NCBI GenBank assembly: GCA_965279565.1
Contig: OZ257249.1
Coordinates: 1,488,001-1,552,000, forward strand
DNA length: 64,000 nt
Direction of reading: 5' to 3'
Source of the DNA: Tagaea sp965279565
GTDB taxonomy: Bacteria > Pseudomonadota > Alphaproteobacteria > CACIAM-22H2
Position 1 is the first letter of the stretch; each line of letters begins with the position of its first letter. A program made the position numbers and the translations under genes. Shown here piece by piece: positions 1-8,891 of this stretch. A model generated the notes under the pieces. The model was not told where the DNA came from and did no database searches. It saw nothing but the letters and a program-made list of their open reading frames with translations.

Positions 1-232
1 TCGCGCGCGCGTCGCGGCCCGCCTGAAGGCCGAAGGCATTCCGACGGCGATCTACTATCCCAAGCCGCTCCATCTGCAGCCGGCCTACGCGATCTACGGC
101 GGCGGAGAGGGCAGCATGCCCGTCTCCGAGGCGTTGTCGGGCCGTGTGCTGAGCCTGCCGATGCATCCCTATCTGGACGACGCCACGGTCGACCGGATCG
201 CGGCGGCCGTCCGCGCCGCCGTCACCGGCTGA
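1..232 (+). CDS. DegT/DnrJ/EryC1/StrS aminotransferase, C-terminal part (5' cut by window)
   Basis: Only the last ~76 codons are present, read from base 2 to the TGA at 230-232. The tail carries the motifs of the DegT/DnrJ/EryC1 family of PLP-dependent sugar aminotransferases, namely YYPKPLHLQPAY, then LPVSEALSGRVL-like and LPMHPYLD. The family makes amino sugars for O-antigen, capsule or glycan biosynthesis in the cytoplasm; the exact substrate cannot be told from the tail. It lies 8 bp upstream of a membrane glycosyltransferase-like gene on the same strand, which fits an envelope polysaccharide operon. Confidence 0.85.
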   Translation, partial: RARVAARLKAEGIPTAIYYPKPLHLQPAYAIYGGGEGSMPVSEALSGRVLSLPMHPYLDDATVDRIAAAVRAAVTG

Positions 233-240
233 GGCGCCGG

Positions 241-1563
241 GTGCAGGGCGCCCGCTTCCTGCCCGTTGCCGTCGCGGCGCTCGCCCTGCGTCTTTCCTAC
301 GTCCTCTGGCTTCCGGTCGACCGCGCGGACCGGGTAACGCCGGACTCCGGGCACTATCTCGACGCGATGCATGCGGCCCTCTGGGGGCTTCCGGAGCGCA
401 TGCCGCTCTATCCCGCCTATCTCTGGATCGTCGGTCGGCTGACCGGCAGCGGCGACGAAGTCTGGCCGGTCGTCGGCCAATGCTTCATCGACACTCTCAC
501 CTGCCTGATCGTCGCGGCGATCGCGGCGCGCTTCGACCCGCGCGCCGGCCTTCCTGCAGGGCTCGTCGCGGCTTTCAATCCGGTGCAGATCGTCTATGCC
601 GGATTCATCCTGACCGACACGCTCTTCCTGTTCTTTGCGACGTTCGCGATATGGCGGTTCGTCGTCTGGACGGACACGATGCGGCCGGCGGAAGCGGCCC
701 GGGCGGGCCTGCTGATGGCACTCGCGCTGATGGTGCGCGTGCATGTCTGGCCGTTTGCCCTGCTGCTGCCGGCCTTCTGCCTCGTCGTCGGTTTCCGGCG
801 CGCGGATCCGGTACGGACGGCATCGAGTGCCGCAATTCTTGCCGTAGCGGTACTGCTTCCGCTTGCCGGTACGGCCATGATCAATCGTCAGCAGTCCGGG
901 CATTTCGCGCTGACGACGCAGGGTGGCGAACATGTCCTCTACTGGATCGTCCCGCTCGTGCGCGAGGCGCAGTTCGGCGTGCCCTACGCCGAGGAGCGCG
1001 AGCGGCTCTACGACATATACAGCCGTCGCTATCCCGGCGGGTCCGGGATGGACCTGTTCGAGCGTACAGCAGCCCAGACGGAACTGGCGCGCGAGGCGAT
1101 GGCCGACGTCAAGTTGACTGCGATCCTGCGCAGCTGGACGGGCGGCATGTTCGTCAATCTCTTCGCGCCGGCACTCACGCAGGTGCCGGCTGTTTCGCGA
1201 CTGCCGCGCGTTTCGTGGTACGCGACTGTCGGCGACGATCCGGTGTCACGCCTGAAGAACTATTTCCACGCGGTCGAAGGGGGTGCGTTCGCGCGACTCC
1301 TTGCCGCGGGACTCGCGATCGAGATGGTTCTGCGTGGCCTGGCGGCCGGCGGGCTTGCCCTGCTGCTGGTCCGGCGGCGCATGCTGCCGGCGCTGTCGCT
1401 GCTTGCCGGATGGGCGCTGTTCACGTTGTTGATCGCGGGACCTGTGGTGGCGCCGAAATACCGGCTGCCTGCTGAACCGGTCTTCTGCGTGTTTGTCGGT
1501 GTCGTGATCGCGCGCGTGTTCAGATATTCCAGCGAACCCGCCAATCCTGCCACATCAGGATGA
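241..1563 (+). CDS. GT39/PMT-like integral membrane protein
   Basis: The 440-residue protein starts at GTG 241. It has about ten hydrophobic segments and an early acidic loop (YLWIV after TPDSGHYLDAM) resembling polyprenol-phosphate-dependent glycosyltransferases of the GT39/ArnT superfamily (RgtA-like). The acidic residues in the first periplasmic loop would be the catalytic candidates by family analogy. It probably moves a sugar from a lipid carrier onto an envelope glycan. It is the second gene of a run with the DegT aminotransferase, and its 3' end overlaps the convergent asparagine synthase gene by 44 bp. The family call rests on topology and faint motifs, so it could also be another polytopic envelope protein. 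Confidence 0.6.
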   Translation: MQGARFLPVAVAALALRLSYVLWLPVDRADRVTPDSGHYLDAMHAALWGLPERMPLYPAYLWIVGRLTGSGDEVWPVVGQCFIDTLTCLIVAAIAARFDPRAGLPAGLVAAFNPVQIVYAGFILTDTLFLFFATFAIWRFVVWTDTMRPAEAARAGLLMALALMVRVHVWPFALLLPAFCLVVGFRRADPVRTASSAAILAVAVLLPLAGTAMINRQQSGHFALTTQGGEHVLYWIVPLVREAQFGVPYAEERERLYDIYSRRYPGGSGMDLFERTAAQTELAREAMADVKLTAILRSWTGGMFVNLFAPALTQVPAVSRLPRVSWYATVGDDPVSRLKNYFHAVEGGAFARLLAAGLAIEMVLRGLAAGGLALLLVRRRMLPALSLLAGWALFTLLIAGPVVAPKYRLPAEPVFCVFVGVVIARVFRYSSEPANPATSG

Positions 1564-3460
1564 CCCACAGCGCATATTGATGGTTCTGCCGGCCGGACAG
1601 GTGTTCGGCCCACAACGCCCGGACCGGCGCGGGATCGAGCAGGCCGCCGGCGGCGAGTGCAGCAGGCGACAGCAGGGCCTCGGCCCAGTCGCGCAGGCGG
1701 CCGCGCAGCCAAGCGTCGATCGGGATCGCGAACCCCATTTTCGGCCGTTCGTAGAGTGCCCGCGGCACGTAGCGCTCGAGTACGGCGCGCAGCGGATACT
1801 TGCCACGCCCGTCGGCCATCTTGAACGACGGAGGCAGTGTCCAGGCATATTCGACCACGCGGTGATCGAGCAGCGGCTCTCGGCCTTCGAGCCCGACCGA
1901 CATCGTCGCGCGATCGACCTTCGCGAGAATGTCGTCGGGCAGGTAGGTCAACGTGTCTAGCGCCTGCGCACGCGCGCTCGCCTCGGGGAAGTCGTTGCGG
2001 AACGTCGTGTCCCACAGCGTGCCGCGCAGTTCGCCCGCGCGCGGCGCGATCCGCGAAGGGTCCGGCCACTGGCTGACGAGCCGGCGATAGATGTCGTCCG
2101 GATCGGTCAGGTCCATCAGCGCTGCCGTCTTGTGGAGCTTCTCGCCGATGCGCGACGGGATCCGGCCCTCGGGTAGCAGGCGCGCGAGACCGTCCCATGT
2201 TTCGGGCGAAAGGCAGCGGATCGCGCCGGCGGCTGCGCGTCGGGCGACGCGCCCGAGCGTGCCGTCGAATCGCGTCAGGTTGTCGATCCAGGCATAGCGG
2301 TTGTAGCCGGCGAAGTTCTCATCGCCTCCGTCGCCGGACAGGGCCACCGTCACGTGCTTTCGCGCCATCGCCGAGACGAGGGCAGTCGGAATCTGCGACG
2401 GATCTGCGAACGGCTCGTCCCATGTGTGGGACAGGCCGGGGATCAGTGCGATCGCGTCCTCCGGATCGAGATAGTGTTCCGTATGGTCGGTGCCAAGATG
2501 CCGGGCGACCTGTGCGGCATGCTGCGCCTCGTCGTAGCCGCGTTCGCGGAACCCGATCGTGAAGGTGCGGACCGGCTTTTCGCTCTGCGCCTGCATCAGG
2601 GCGACGACGACCGACGAATCGATCCCGCCCGACAGGAATGCGCCCAGCGGCACATCCGCCTCCATGCGGATCCGCACGCTGTCGCGCAGGAGCCGGTCGA
2701 GATTCTCGACCTCCGTAGCCGCATCGATCGGGCGATTCCAGCGCGCCCGGCCGGCGATCGCCGCTGCGCGGAAATCCCAGTAGGTCGACAGGACCGGCTC
2801 GCCCCCGGCACGTATCTCGAGGATGGCAGCCGGTGGCAGCTTGCGCGCCTGGCGATAGATCGAGGCGGGAGCGGGCACGTAGCCGTGGCGCAGATACGAT
2901 CCGAACGCCGCCTCGTCGAGCGTCCAGTCGCAGCCGGGCACCGTGCGCAGGGCTTTCAGCTCCGATGCGAACGCGATCCGGCGACCGTCCCACGAATAGT
3001 AGAGCGGCTTGACGCCCAGCCTGTCGCGCACGAGCAGCAGGCGCTTCTCGCGCGCGTCCCAGAGCGCGATGGCGAACATCCCGACGGTCAGGCCGAGCGT
3101 CGCTTCGAGGCCCTTGCGCGCCAGTGTCTCGACGAACACTTCGGTATCTGACGTGCCGCGCAGCGCGACGCCGTCCCGGACGAGTGCGGCGCGAAGGTCG
3201 CGATGGTTGAAAAACTCGCCGTTGAACGCGATCGTCCAGCGCCCGTCCGCCGACGTCATGGGCTGGAAGCCGGTCTCCGTCAGATCGACGACCGCCAGCC
3301 GCCGGTGGCCGAGCGCCACGCCCTGCTCGGCGCGCGTCCAGAATCCCTCGCCATCGGGGCCGCGATGGGCGATCGCGTCACACATCGCGCGGACTGTGCG
3401 CTGCAGGCCGGCTTCGTCGAGCGATCTGGTCCGATCAAACAGTCCGGCAATGCCGCACAT
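1520..3460 (-). CDS. asnB: Asparagine synthase (glutamine-hydrolysing), AsnB type
   Basis: 646 residues. The start was set at 3460 because the mature N-terminus must be MCGIAGLF, with Cys2 as the amidotransferase nucleophile. Residues ~2-200 form the class II glutamine amidotransferase domain (AHRGPDGEG, GHRRLAVVD, FNGEFFNH). Residues ~230-640 form the synthetase domain with the PP-loop LSGGIDSSVV and ALSGDGGDENFAGYNRY. The family makes Asn from Asp, but members inside polysaccharide clusters (WbpS-like) often amidate sugar carboxylates; the surrounding sugar genes make that plausible here. Its 3' end overlaps the opposing GT39-like gene by 44 bp. Confidence 0.9.
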   Translation of the reverse strand: MCGIAGLFDRTRSLDEAGLQRTVRAMCDAIAHRGPDGEGFWTRAEQGVALGHRRLAVVDLTETGFQPMTSADGRWTIAFNGEFFNHRDLRAALVRDGVALRGTSDTEVFVETLARKGLEATLGLTVGMFAIALWDAREKRLLLVRDRLGVKPLYYSWDGRRIAFASELKALRTVPGCDWTLDEAAFGSYLRHGYVPAPASIYRQARKLPPAAILEIRAGGEPVLSTYWDFRAAAIAGRARWNRPIDAATEVENLDRLLRDSVRIRMEADVPLGAFLSGGIDSSVVVALMQAQSEKPVRTFTIGFRERGYDEAQHAAQVARHLGTDHTEHYLDPEDAIALIPGLSHTWDEPFADPSQIPTALVSAMARKHVTVALSGDGGDENFAGYNRYAWIDNLTRFDGTLGRVARRAAAGAIRCLSPETWDGLARLLPEGRIPSRIGEKLHKTAALMDLTDPDDIYRRLVSQWPDPSRIAPRAGELRGTLWDTTFRNDFPEASARAQALDTLTYLPDDILAKVDRATMSVGLEGREPLLDHRVVEYAWTLPPSFKMADGRGKYPLRAVLERYVPRALYERPKMGFAIPIDAWLRGRLRDWAEALLSPAALAAGGLLDPAPVRALWAEHLSGRQNHQYALWVILMWQDWRVRWNI

Positions 3461-3574
3461 CGCGAATCCTATCCGGGAACCCGGAGCCGTTCTTGCCCGC
3501 AGCGCGCGCCGGGCGCAAGGGGCCAGCTCCAATCCGGGCTTGCGTCCGCGAAATGCCCCTGTTATCAGGCAGAT

Positions 3575-4084
3575 ATGTCGAGAATGAAGGCATCCTGCAG
3601 GTTGCTGGGTCTCGCGGTCGTCGGGCTCCTGCTTTCGGCGTGCGGCTTCGAGCCGCTGCTCGGGCAGTTCCCCCACTCGCGCGGGCAGGCGAATCTGACG
3701 GAGATCCGGGTCGAAACGATTCCGGACCGGTCCGGACAGCTTCTTCGCAACCGGCTGGTCGACGCGTTCGGATCGAAGACGCCGTCACGCTACACGCTGA
3801 ACGTCCAGCTGCGCGAGCCGCGCCAGATCCTGGCCGTGCGCCGCGACGACGTGATCAGCCGGTCGGGTTACACCGCCACCGCGACATTCTCGCTGGCCGA
3901 GGTTGGCGGGAAGGCGATTTTCGGCGGAACGGCGAGCTACACGACCGACTACGAGATCGCGAATTCCGAATACGCCACGCTCGCCAGCCGCGACGATGCG
4001 CGCGAGCGGACGCTCGAACTCGTCAGCGCCGACATCCGCGCGCAGATCGCGGTCTTTTTCAGGAACAGGGCCGCCGGGCTATAG
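3575..4084 (+). CDS. lptE: LPS-assembly lipoprotein LptE
   Basis: 169 residues, starting at ATG 3575 (a second ATG lies at 3584). The N-terminus is a lipoprotein signal with lipobox LSAC followed by GFEPLLG, the classic start of the LptE family. The rest has the LptE pattern LRNRLVDAF, TATFSLAEVGG, YEIANSEYATLASRDDARERTLELVS. It plugs the LptD barrel in the outer membrane and helps deliver LPS to the surface. In many alphaproteobacteria lptE sits between leuS and holA; here it converges on lptD, its physical partner, and the two share a 6-bp overlap. Confidence 0.9.
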   Translation: MSRMKASCRLLGLAVVGLLLSACGFEPLLGQFPHSRGQANLTEIRVETIPDRSGQLLRNRLVDAFGSKTPSRYTLNVQLREPRQILAVRRDDVISRSGYTATATFSLAEVGGKAIFGGTASYTTDYEIANSEYATLASRDDARERTLELVSADIRAQIAVFFRNRAAGL

Positions 4085-4090
4085 GCCGGC
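4073..4090. repeat. Interrupted palindrome holding both lptE and lptD stop codons
   Basis: The sequence is GCCGG-G-CTATAG-G-CCGGC. The central CTATAG is self-complementary, so on each strand it reads CTA (Leu) then TAG (stop). lptE ends at 4084 and lptD ends at 4079 through the same six bases. The outer arms GCCGG/CCGGC can pair, so the element could also act as a weak bidirectional terminator, although it lacks a T-tract. Confidence 0.7.
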
Positions 4091-6256
4091 AAGCCGGAAC
4101 TCGCCGAGATTACGCAGCCCGAACCTGAACAGCAGCGCCGTATCGGGCGGAATTTCGGCGCGGCCGATGTTCCGCCGCGTGAGGTCGATCCCCCAGATCA
4201 CACAGTCGTCCTCGTAGACCAGCGTCGCGCCGGCGACGAGGACTCCGCGTTCCGCGGCGTTGAGCGCTTCCGAAACCCGCCCGCGCACCGACCAGTTCTG
4301 GTCGATCTGGCTGCTCAGCGAGTGCGAGATCTGGTTGATCGAATTCGTCGCCGACGGCTGCAGCGCGCGATCGATGCTGATGTGCGATACGCTGTAGCTG
4401 AGCGCACTCCCGCCGAACGCGGCAGTCGCGATCGACCGCTGCAGCTCGCGCGTCGCGTTGTCGAACTGGTAGCGGTGCGTGACCCGCAGCCACGAGGACG
4501 GCATGAAGATCGTCCGACCGATCAGGTCGGAAAAGCGGGTGTCGATCCCCGATCCGGCTGTGGCGGCGGACTCGGTGTTCGAACGGTACTGCTGGCCGAG
4601 GAAGATCGAGACGCGCTGGCTGGACGAGCGCATCAGCTCGGCCGTGAAGCCGTAGACGAAGCGCTGCCCGGATTCCAGACGGTCGCGGCCGCTGAAGCGG
4701 TTCGTCCGGAACAGGTTGGTGTCGTCGAAGGTCAGGGCGCGGCTGTCCTCGTTGGGCAGGTCGCGCTGCGCGCCCATGTTGGGTGCCACGTAGACGGCGG
4801 CCATCGGCTCGATGATCGTGCTTACCGCACCATGCCTGCGCACGAGCGGATAGCGCCACGAGAACGCCGCCTGCGGCATCGCCCGGAAATTCGTGCCGCT
4901 TTCGGTCGGCCGGAACTGGTCGGAGGTCGGCCCCTGGCGCTGGACGTCGTACGCGTCCGTCTGGACCGAGAGCGTCATCGCATAGATCTCGCCGGAGCGG
5001 GTCGTGTACGGCAGCGTCCAGCCGCCAAGCATCCCGACATGGCGCGATTGTGTGCCGCGGCTGCGATGGATCGCGACGGCGTCGCCGTCGAACGTGAAGC
5101 GCCCGCCAGCTCGGCCGGGTTCGCCTTCCCACCGGTAGCGCGCCGCAGGCAGCACGACGGGCGTCAGGGTCGGGTCGTCTTCTGGCCGCAGGCCCTGGAA
5201 TGCGAGGGCATCGACGATCGCATAGCTGCGCTCGCCGAATCCTTCGGTGTAGAGCCGGCTCTCGAGACTGTTCTGCTGGAGGAAATTGAAGCGCTGGTAG
5301 AGCCGGTAGCGGTCGATATAGGTCTTGTCCGACGCGCGCGTGGCGTCGAAGCCCCATCGCCACGTATCGTCGATGTCGAAGCGGCCGTTGCCGCCGACAT
5401 GTCCGCGGACGGTCGGGAAGCCCTCTCCCTGACGACGCGTGTTCAGGACCGAGCCGTTGAACTGCGCCTGTCCGGCGGCGAAGCGCTGGCGATACTCGCC
5501 TGAGAGCATCGGGTTGTCGTTGAAAAGGATGCTCGGCGCGATCGTCGCGTCGCTCGTCGGCGAGATCGCCCAGAAATAGGGCGTCGTCACCATGCCGCCG
5601 GTCCGCGAGGACGTCGACAGTTCCGGGAACAGGAAGCCGGATGCGCGCTTCTCCGTGCCGTCGGGATGCGAAAAGTACGGCGTGTAGAAGACCGGAACGC
5701 CCGCGACGTCGAGCGTGGCGTCCTGATAGGTAACGGTCTTCTTGTCCTGGTCGTGGTTGATGCGCGAGGCGCGAATCTGCCAGATCGGCGCGCGCGTCGG
5801 ATCCTTTTCGCAAGGCTCGCACGGCGTATAGATGGCACGGCGCATCACGGTGTTCGTGCCGTCCGCCCGGCGCGCGGTGACCGTCGCGAAGCGCGACTGG
5901 TCCGCGATGATGAGGCGCAGGTTGCGCATGACGCCGTCGCGCATCTCGTTCGTCAGTTCGGCGTACTCGGCGAACGCGACCTCGCCGGTCGGCTCGACGA
6001 CCACGACGTTTCCGGTCGCCGTGACGACGTCGGTGCGGCGGTTGTAGCTGACGGAGTCGGCGGTAAGGACGCGGTCGCCCTGCGAGATCTCGACCTTGCC
6101 CGAGGCGGTGACGATGCCGAGTTCCTCGTCGACGGAGACTTCATCGGCCTTCAGCAGCGCCGGCGGGGCTGGGGCGCGCTGCGCGTGGGCGGGCGTGGCA
6201 CCGAGGCACAGTGCGACCGCCGCCGCGATCGCGGCCGCCAGGCTGCGGATGCGCAT
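4079..6256 (-). CDS. lptD: LPS-assembly protein LptD (OstA)
   Basis: 725 residues, starting at 6256 with a Sec signal peptide (MRIRSLAAAI ... ATPAHAQ). Residues ~40-150 are the OstA periplasmic jellyroll (SVSYNRRTDVVTATGNVVV). The long C-terminal part is the OstA_C beta-barrel with strand-like aromatic motifs. A conserved CxxC (PCEPCEKDP) lies near residue 150, corresponding to cysteines used in LptD disulfides. It inserts LPS in the outer leaflet together with LptE. An upstream in-frame start would add 32 residues before the signal peptide and is unlikely. The terminal codons read Leu-stop through the palindrome shared with lptE. Confidence 0.92.
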   Translation of the reverse strand: MRIRSLAAAIAAAVALCLGATPAHAQRAPAPPALLKADEVSVDEELGIVTASGKVEISQGDRVLTADSVSYNRRTDVVTATGNVVVVEPTGEVAFAEYAELTNEMRDGVMRNLRLIIADQSRFATVTARRADGTNTVMRRAIYTPCEPCEKDPTRAPIWQIRASRINHDQDKKTVTYQDATLDVAGVPVFYTPYFSHPDGTEKRASGFLFPELSTSSRTGGMVTTPYFWAISPTSDATIAPSILFNDNPMLSGEYRQRFAAGQAQFNGSVLNTRRQGEGFPTVRGHVGGNGRFDIDDTWRWGFDATRASDKTYIDRYRLYQRFNFLQQNSLESRLYTEGFGERSYAIVDALAFQGLRPEDDPTLTPVVLPAARYRWEGEPGRAGGRFTFDGDAVAIHRSRGTQSRHVGMLGGWTLPYTTRSGEIYAMTLSVQTDAYDVQRQGPTSDQFRPTESGTNFRAMPQAAFSWRYPLVRRHGAVSTIIEPMAAVYVAPNMGAQRDLPNEDSRALTFDDTNLFRTNRFSGRDRLESGQRFVYGFTAELMRSSSQRVSIFLGQQYRSNTESAATAGSGIDTRFSDLIGRTIFMPSSWLRVTHRYQFDNATRELQRSIATAAFGGSALSYSVSHISIDRALQPSATNSINQISHSLSSQIDQNWSVRGRVSEALNAAERGVLVAGATLVYEDDCVIWGIDLTRRNIGRAEIPPDTALLFRFGLRNLGEFRLAGL

Positions 6257-6499
6257 TCCGGTGCGGTGGAGGTCGGGGTGCGCTGGCACGTCGAGACGGC
6301 TTTCGGGAAGGCGATGGGACGCGGGACTATAGCGACTCTGGCAAACCGCCACATACAGATAATTCCCCGCGGCAGAAAGCCGGTTCGTGGGGCGTTCTCA
6401 ATGAGTTGGGTGGTGTCGGCGCGATACTCGGAAGATGTGGTATGTTGGTCCGGTGACTCGTGTCCGGCCGGCTTGCCCGGAATGCCCGCGACCTGTTAG
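6257..6499. promoter_or_regulatory. Divergent promoter region between lptD and rpe
   Basis: 243 bp without a gene separates the divergent lptD and rpe starts, so promoters for both must lie here. AT-richer stretches occur around 6345-6375 and 6400-6440. I could not assign a convincing -35/-10 pair or operator. Confidence 0.4.
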
Positions 6500-7207
6500 A
6501 TGGCGGCGTTTTCGGATTCCCTCCCAATAAGGGCCGCAAAAGCAGTGCCGCTGCCGATCCGCCTCGCTCCTTCGATCCTTTCTGCCGATTTCGCGCGGCT
6601 CGGCGAGGAGATCCGCGCGATGGAAGCGTCCGGTGCGGACTACATCCATGTCGACGTGATGGATGGGCATTTCGTTCCGAATATCACGCTCGGGCCGGCG
6701 ATCGTCCGGGCGATCCGGCCGCACACGAAACTGCCGCTCGACGTCCATCTGATGATCTCGCCGGTCGATCCGTTCGTGCGCGAATTCGCGGAGGCCGGAG
6801 CCGACATCATCACCGTGCATCCCGAAGCCGGCCCGCACGTCCACCGGACGGTCCAGTTGATCCGGGGGCTCGGCAAGCGCGCCGGACTTTCGATAAATCC
6901 GGGGACGCCGGTCGAGACGGTCTATCCACTGCTCGACGATCTCGACCTGGTGCTCGTGATGTCGGTCAATCCCGGGTTCGGTGGGCAAAGCTTCATTCCG
7001 GGCGCGCTCGCGAAGATCGCCGCCCTTCGCGCGCGCATCGACGCGACGGGCCGCAGGATCGATCTCGAGGTTGATGGCGGCATAAATCCGGAAACCGCGC
7101 CGCAGGCGCGCGATGCGGGCGCCGACGTCCTCGTGGCCGGAACCGCCGCGTTCACGGGCGGTCCTGCGCGATACGCCGAGAACCTGCGACACCTGCGCGG
7201 GGGTTGA
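6500..7207 (+). CDS. rpe: Ribulose-phosphate 3-epimerase
   Basis: 235 residues with a TIM-barrel fold. The family motifs are LAPSILSADF, HVDVMDGHFVPN, LDVHLMI, MSVNPGFGGQ and LEVDGGIN. The metal-binding His and Asp residues (HVD, MDGH) are present. It interconverts ribulose-5-phosphate and xylulose-5-phosphate in the cytoplasm. The start at 6500 adds ~20 residues before the usual LAPSIL start and is the only good in-frame start. It overlaps a TTG start of the next gene by 4 bp, in the rpe / heparinase-like arrangement often seen in alphaproteobacteria. Confidence 0.95.
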   Translation: MAAFSDSLPIRAAKAVPLPIRLAPSILSADFARLGEEIRAMEASGADYIHVDVMDGHFVPNITLGPAIVRAIRPHTKLPLDVHLMISPVDPFVREFAEAGADIITVHPEAGPHVHRTVQLIRGLGKRAGLSINPGTPVETVYPLLDDLDLVLVMSVNPGFGGQSFIPGALAKIAALRARIDATGRRIDLEVDGGINPETAPQARDAGADVLVAGTAAFTGGPARYAENLRHLRGG

Positions 7208-7209
7208 AC

Positions 7210-8847
7210 ATGGCCGCGCGCGGGGCCAGACCCCGATTCCGGGACGCCTGGAACGGTTCCTTCCTTTACGGGTTCATGTTGCGCGGCCGCACGCCGCTGC
7301 GTCTCAGCCGGCTGGCGCCTCCGCCGCTTCCAGGCGATGCCGCGCGCGGAACAGCGATCGCGGCGGGCAAGCTGGTCTGCGCGGGTCGCGCACTGGTTGC
7401 CGAGCGGCCGGAATGGGATGCGCGGGACCTGACCGAAGCCGCGCGCATCGAACTCAATTCCTTCGACTGGCTGGACGACGTTGCGCAGGCCGGCGGCGAG
7501 ATCGCGCAGGGCCGGGCCCGCTCGCTCGTCGAGGACTGGGTGAGCGCAAATCCGGGCTGGCGGGCGGGTGCCTGGGACGCCGAGCCGACCGGGCGGCGCA
7601 TCGCCGCATGGCTGACGCACGCACCTTTCCTGTCGCGCGGCGACGGCGACCGGTTCGGGCCGATGTTCCTGGAATCGCTGTGCCGCCAGGCGCGCCACCT
7701 TGCGCGAAGCTGGCAGTCCGCGCCGGCCGGAATCGCGCGGCTGCGCGCGTTGCGCGGGCTGGTCTACGCGCACTCGTGCGGCCTCCTGCCGACGGCCGGC
7801 CTCGCCGCCGCCGCAGCAGCACTCGGCGGCGAGGCCGTTCGGCAGCTTCACGCCGACGGATTCCACGTCGAGCGCGGACCCGGCGCGCAGTTCGCGGCAC
7901 TCGCAGCACTCGTCGACAGCCGCATGGCTCTGGAAGCCGCGTCGTTTCAGGTGCCGGACCGGATGCACGACGCGATCGACCGGCTTGCACCTGCCGTGCG
8001 GTTCTTCCGCCACGGTGACGGTGGTTTCGCGCTGTTCGAGAATTCCAACGTCGAGGATCCGGCCCGGATCGACGAGGTACTCGCGCGCGCGCGCTGCCCG
8101 TCGCCGCCGCCCGAACGCACGACGACGTGCGGATTCGAGCGCGTCGCCGCGGAGCGCACGCTGGTGCTGATGGATGCAGGCCTGCCGCCCGGCACCGGGC
8201 ACGACGCGCATGCGCATGCGGGCACGCTTGCCGTCGAGATTTCAGCCGGGCGCGAGCGCATCGTCGTCAATTGCGGTGCGGGCCCGCGCGACGGATCGGA
8301 CTGGTCGCTCGCCCTGCGTGCCACGGCGGCGCACTCGACGCTGGTCGTCGAGGACACGAGCACGTTCGAGCCGATCCCGGGCGGGCTGCGTCGACGGCTG
8401 CCTGCCGTCGCGTGCACGCGCGACGAGGCCGACGGCAATGTCTGGCTCGAAGCAACCCACGACGGCTACGTACAGCTTTTCGGATTCGTCCACCGGCGCC
8501 GACTGTTCGTCGCGCGGGACGGGCGCGACATCCGCGGCGAGGATTCGCTGGTGCCCGCCGCCGGCGCCACACCGGTACCGTCGGCACGATTCGCGCTGCG
8601 TTTCCATCTGGCGCCCGATATCCAGGCGTCGGTCATCCAGAACGGCGCTGCGGCCCTGCTGCGCACGGCCAGCGGCCAGGCCTGGCGCCTGCAGATTTCG
8701 GGCGCCGTGCTCGAACTCGGCGAGAGCGTCTCGTTCGCGCGCGCCGGCAGTGCGCGCCGCGCCAGCCAGTTCATCGCCTCGGGCATTGCCGACGAGACCG
8801 GCGCCACGGTCAAGTGGGCGATCAAGGGCATCGCGAATGCGCGCTGA
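7210..8847 (+). CDS. Heparinase II/III family protein
   Basis: 545 residues from ATG 7210 (a TTG at 7204 would overlap the rpe stop). The N-terminal half is an alpha-helical toroid-like region (FRDAWNGSFLYGFML ... LVYAHSCGLLPTAGL). The C-terminal half is the Heparinase_II_III beta-domain with GTGHDAHAHAGTLAVEIS, where the His residues match the catalytic region, and VNCGAGPRDGSDW. Members near rpe, rsmB and purH are common in alphaproteobacteria; their natural substrate is not established. No signal peptide is obvious. It is followed by sugar-modification genes on the same strand, so an envelope glycan role is likely. Confidence 0.8.
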   Translation: MAARGARPRFRDAWNGSFLYGFMLRGRTPLRLSRLAPPPLPGDAARGTAIAAGKLVCAGRALVAERPEWDARDLTEAARIELNSFDWLDDVAQAGGEIAQGRARSLVEDWVSANPGWRAGAWDAEPTGRRIAAWLTHAPFLSRGDGDRFGPMFLESLCRQARHLARSWQSAPAGIARLRALRGLVYAHSCGLLPTAGLAAAAAALGGEAVRQLHADGFHVERGPGAQFAALAALVDSRMALEAASFQVPDRMHDAIDRLAPAVRFFRHGDGGFALFENSNVEDPARIDEVLARARCPSPPPERTTTCGFERVAAERTLVLMDAGLPPGTGHDAHAHAGTLAVEISAGRERIVVNCGAGPRDGSDWSLALRATAAHSTLVVEDTSTFEPIPGGLRRRLPAVACTRDEADGNVWLEATHDGYVQLFGFVHRRRLFVARDGRDIRGEDSLVPAAGATPVPSARFALRFHLAPDIQASVIQNGAAALLRTASGQAWRLQISGAVLELGESVSFARAGSARRASQFIASGIADETGATVKWAIKGIANAR

Positions 8848-8891
8848 ATGCGGCAATCCCGGCAACCGCACGGGGAACGGAAGGATCGGGA

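Noticed and set aside
1260..2198. Large antisense frames over asnB, heparinase, lptD and gyrB genes
   Set aside because: These are Arg-rich shadows of strongly supported genes in the opposite or shifted frame.
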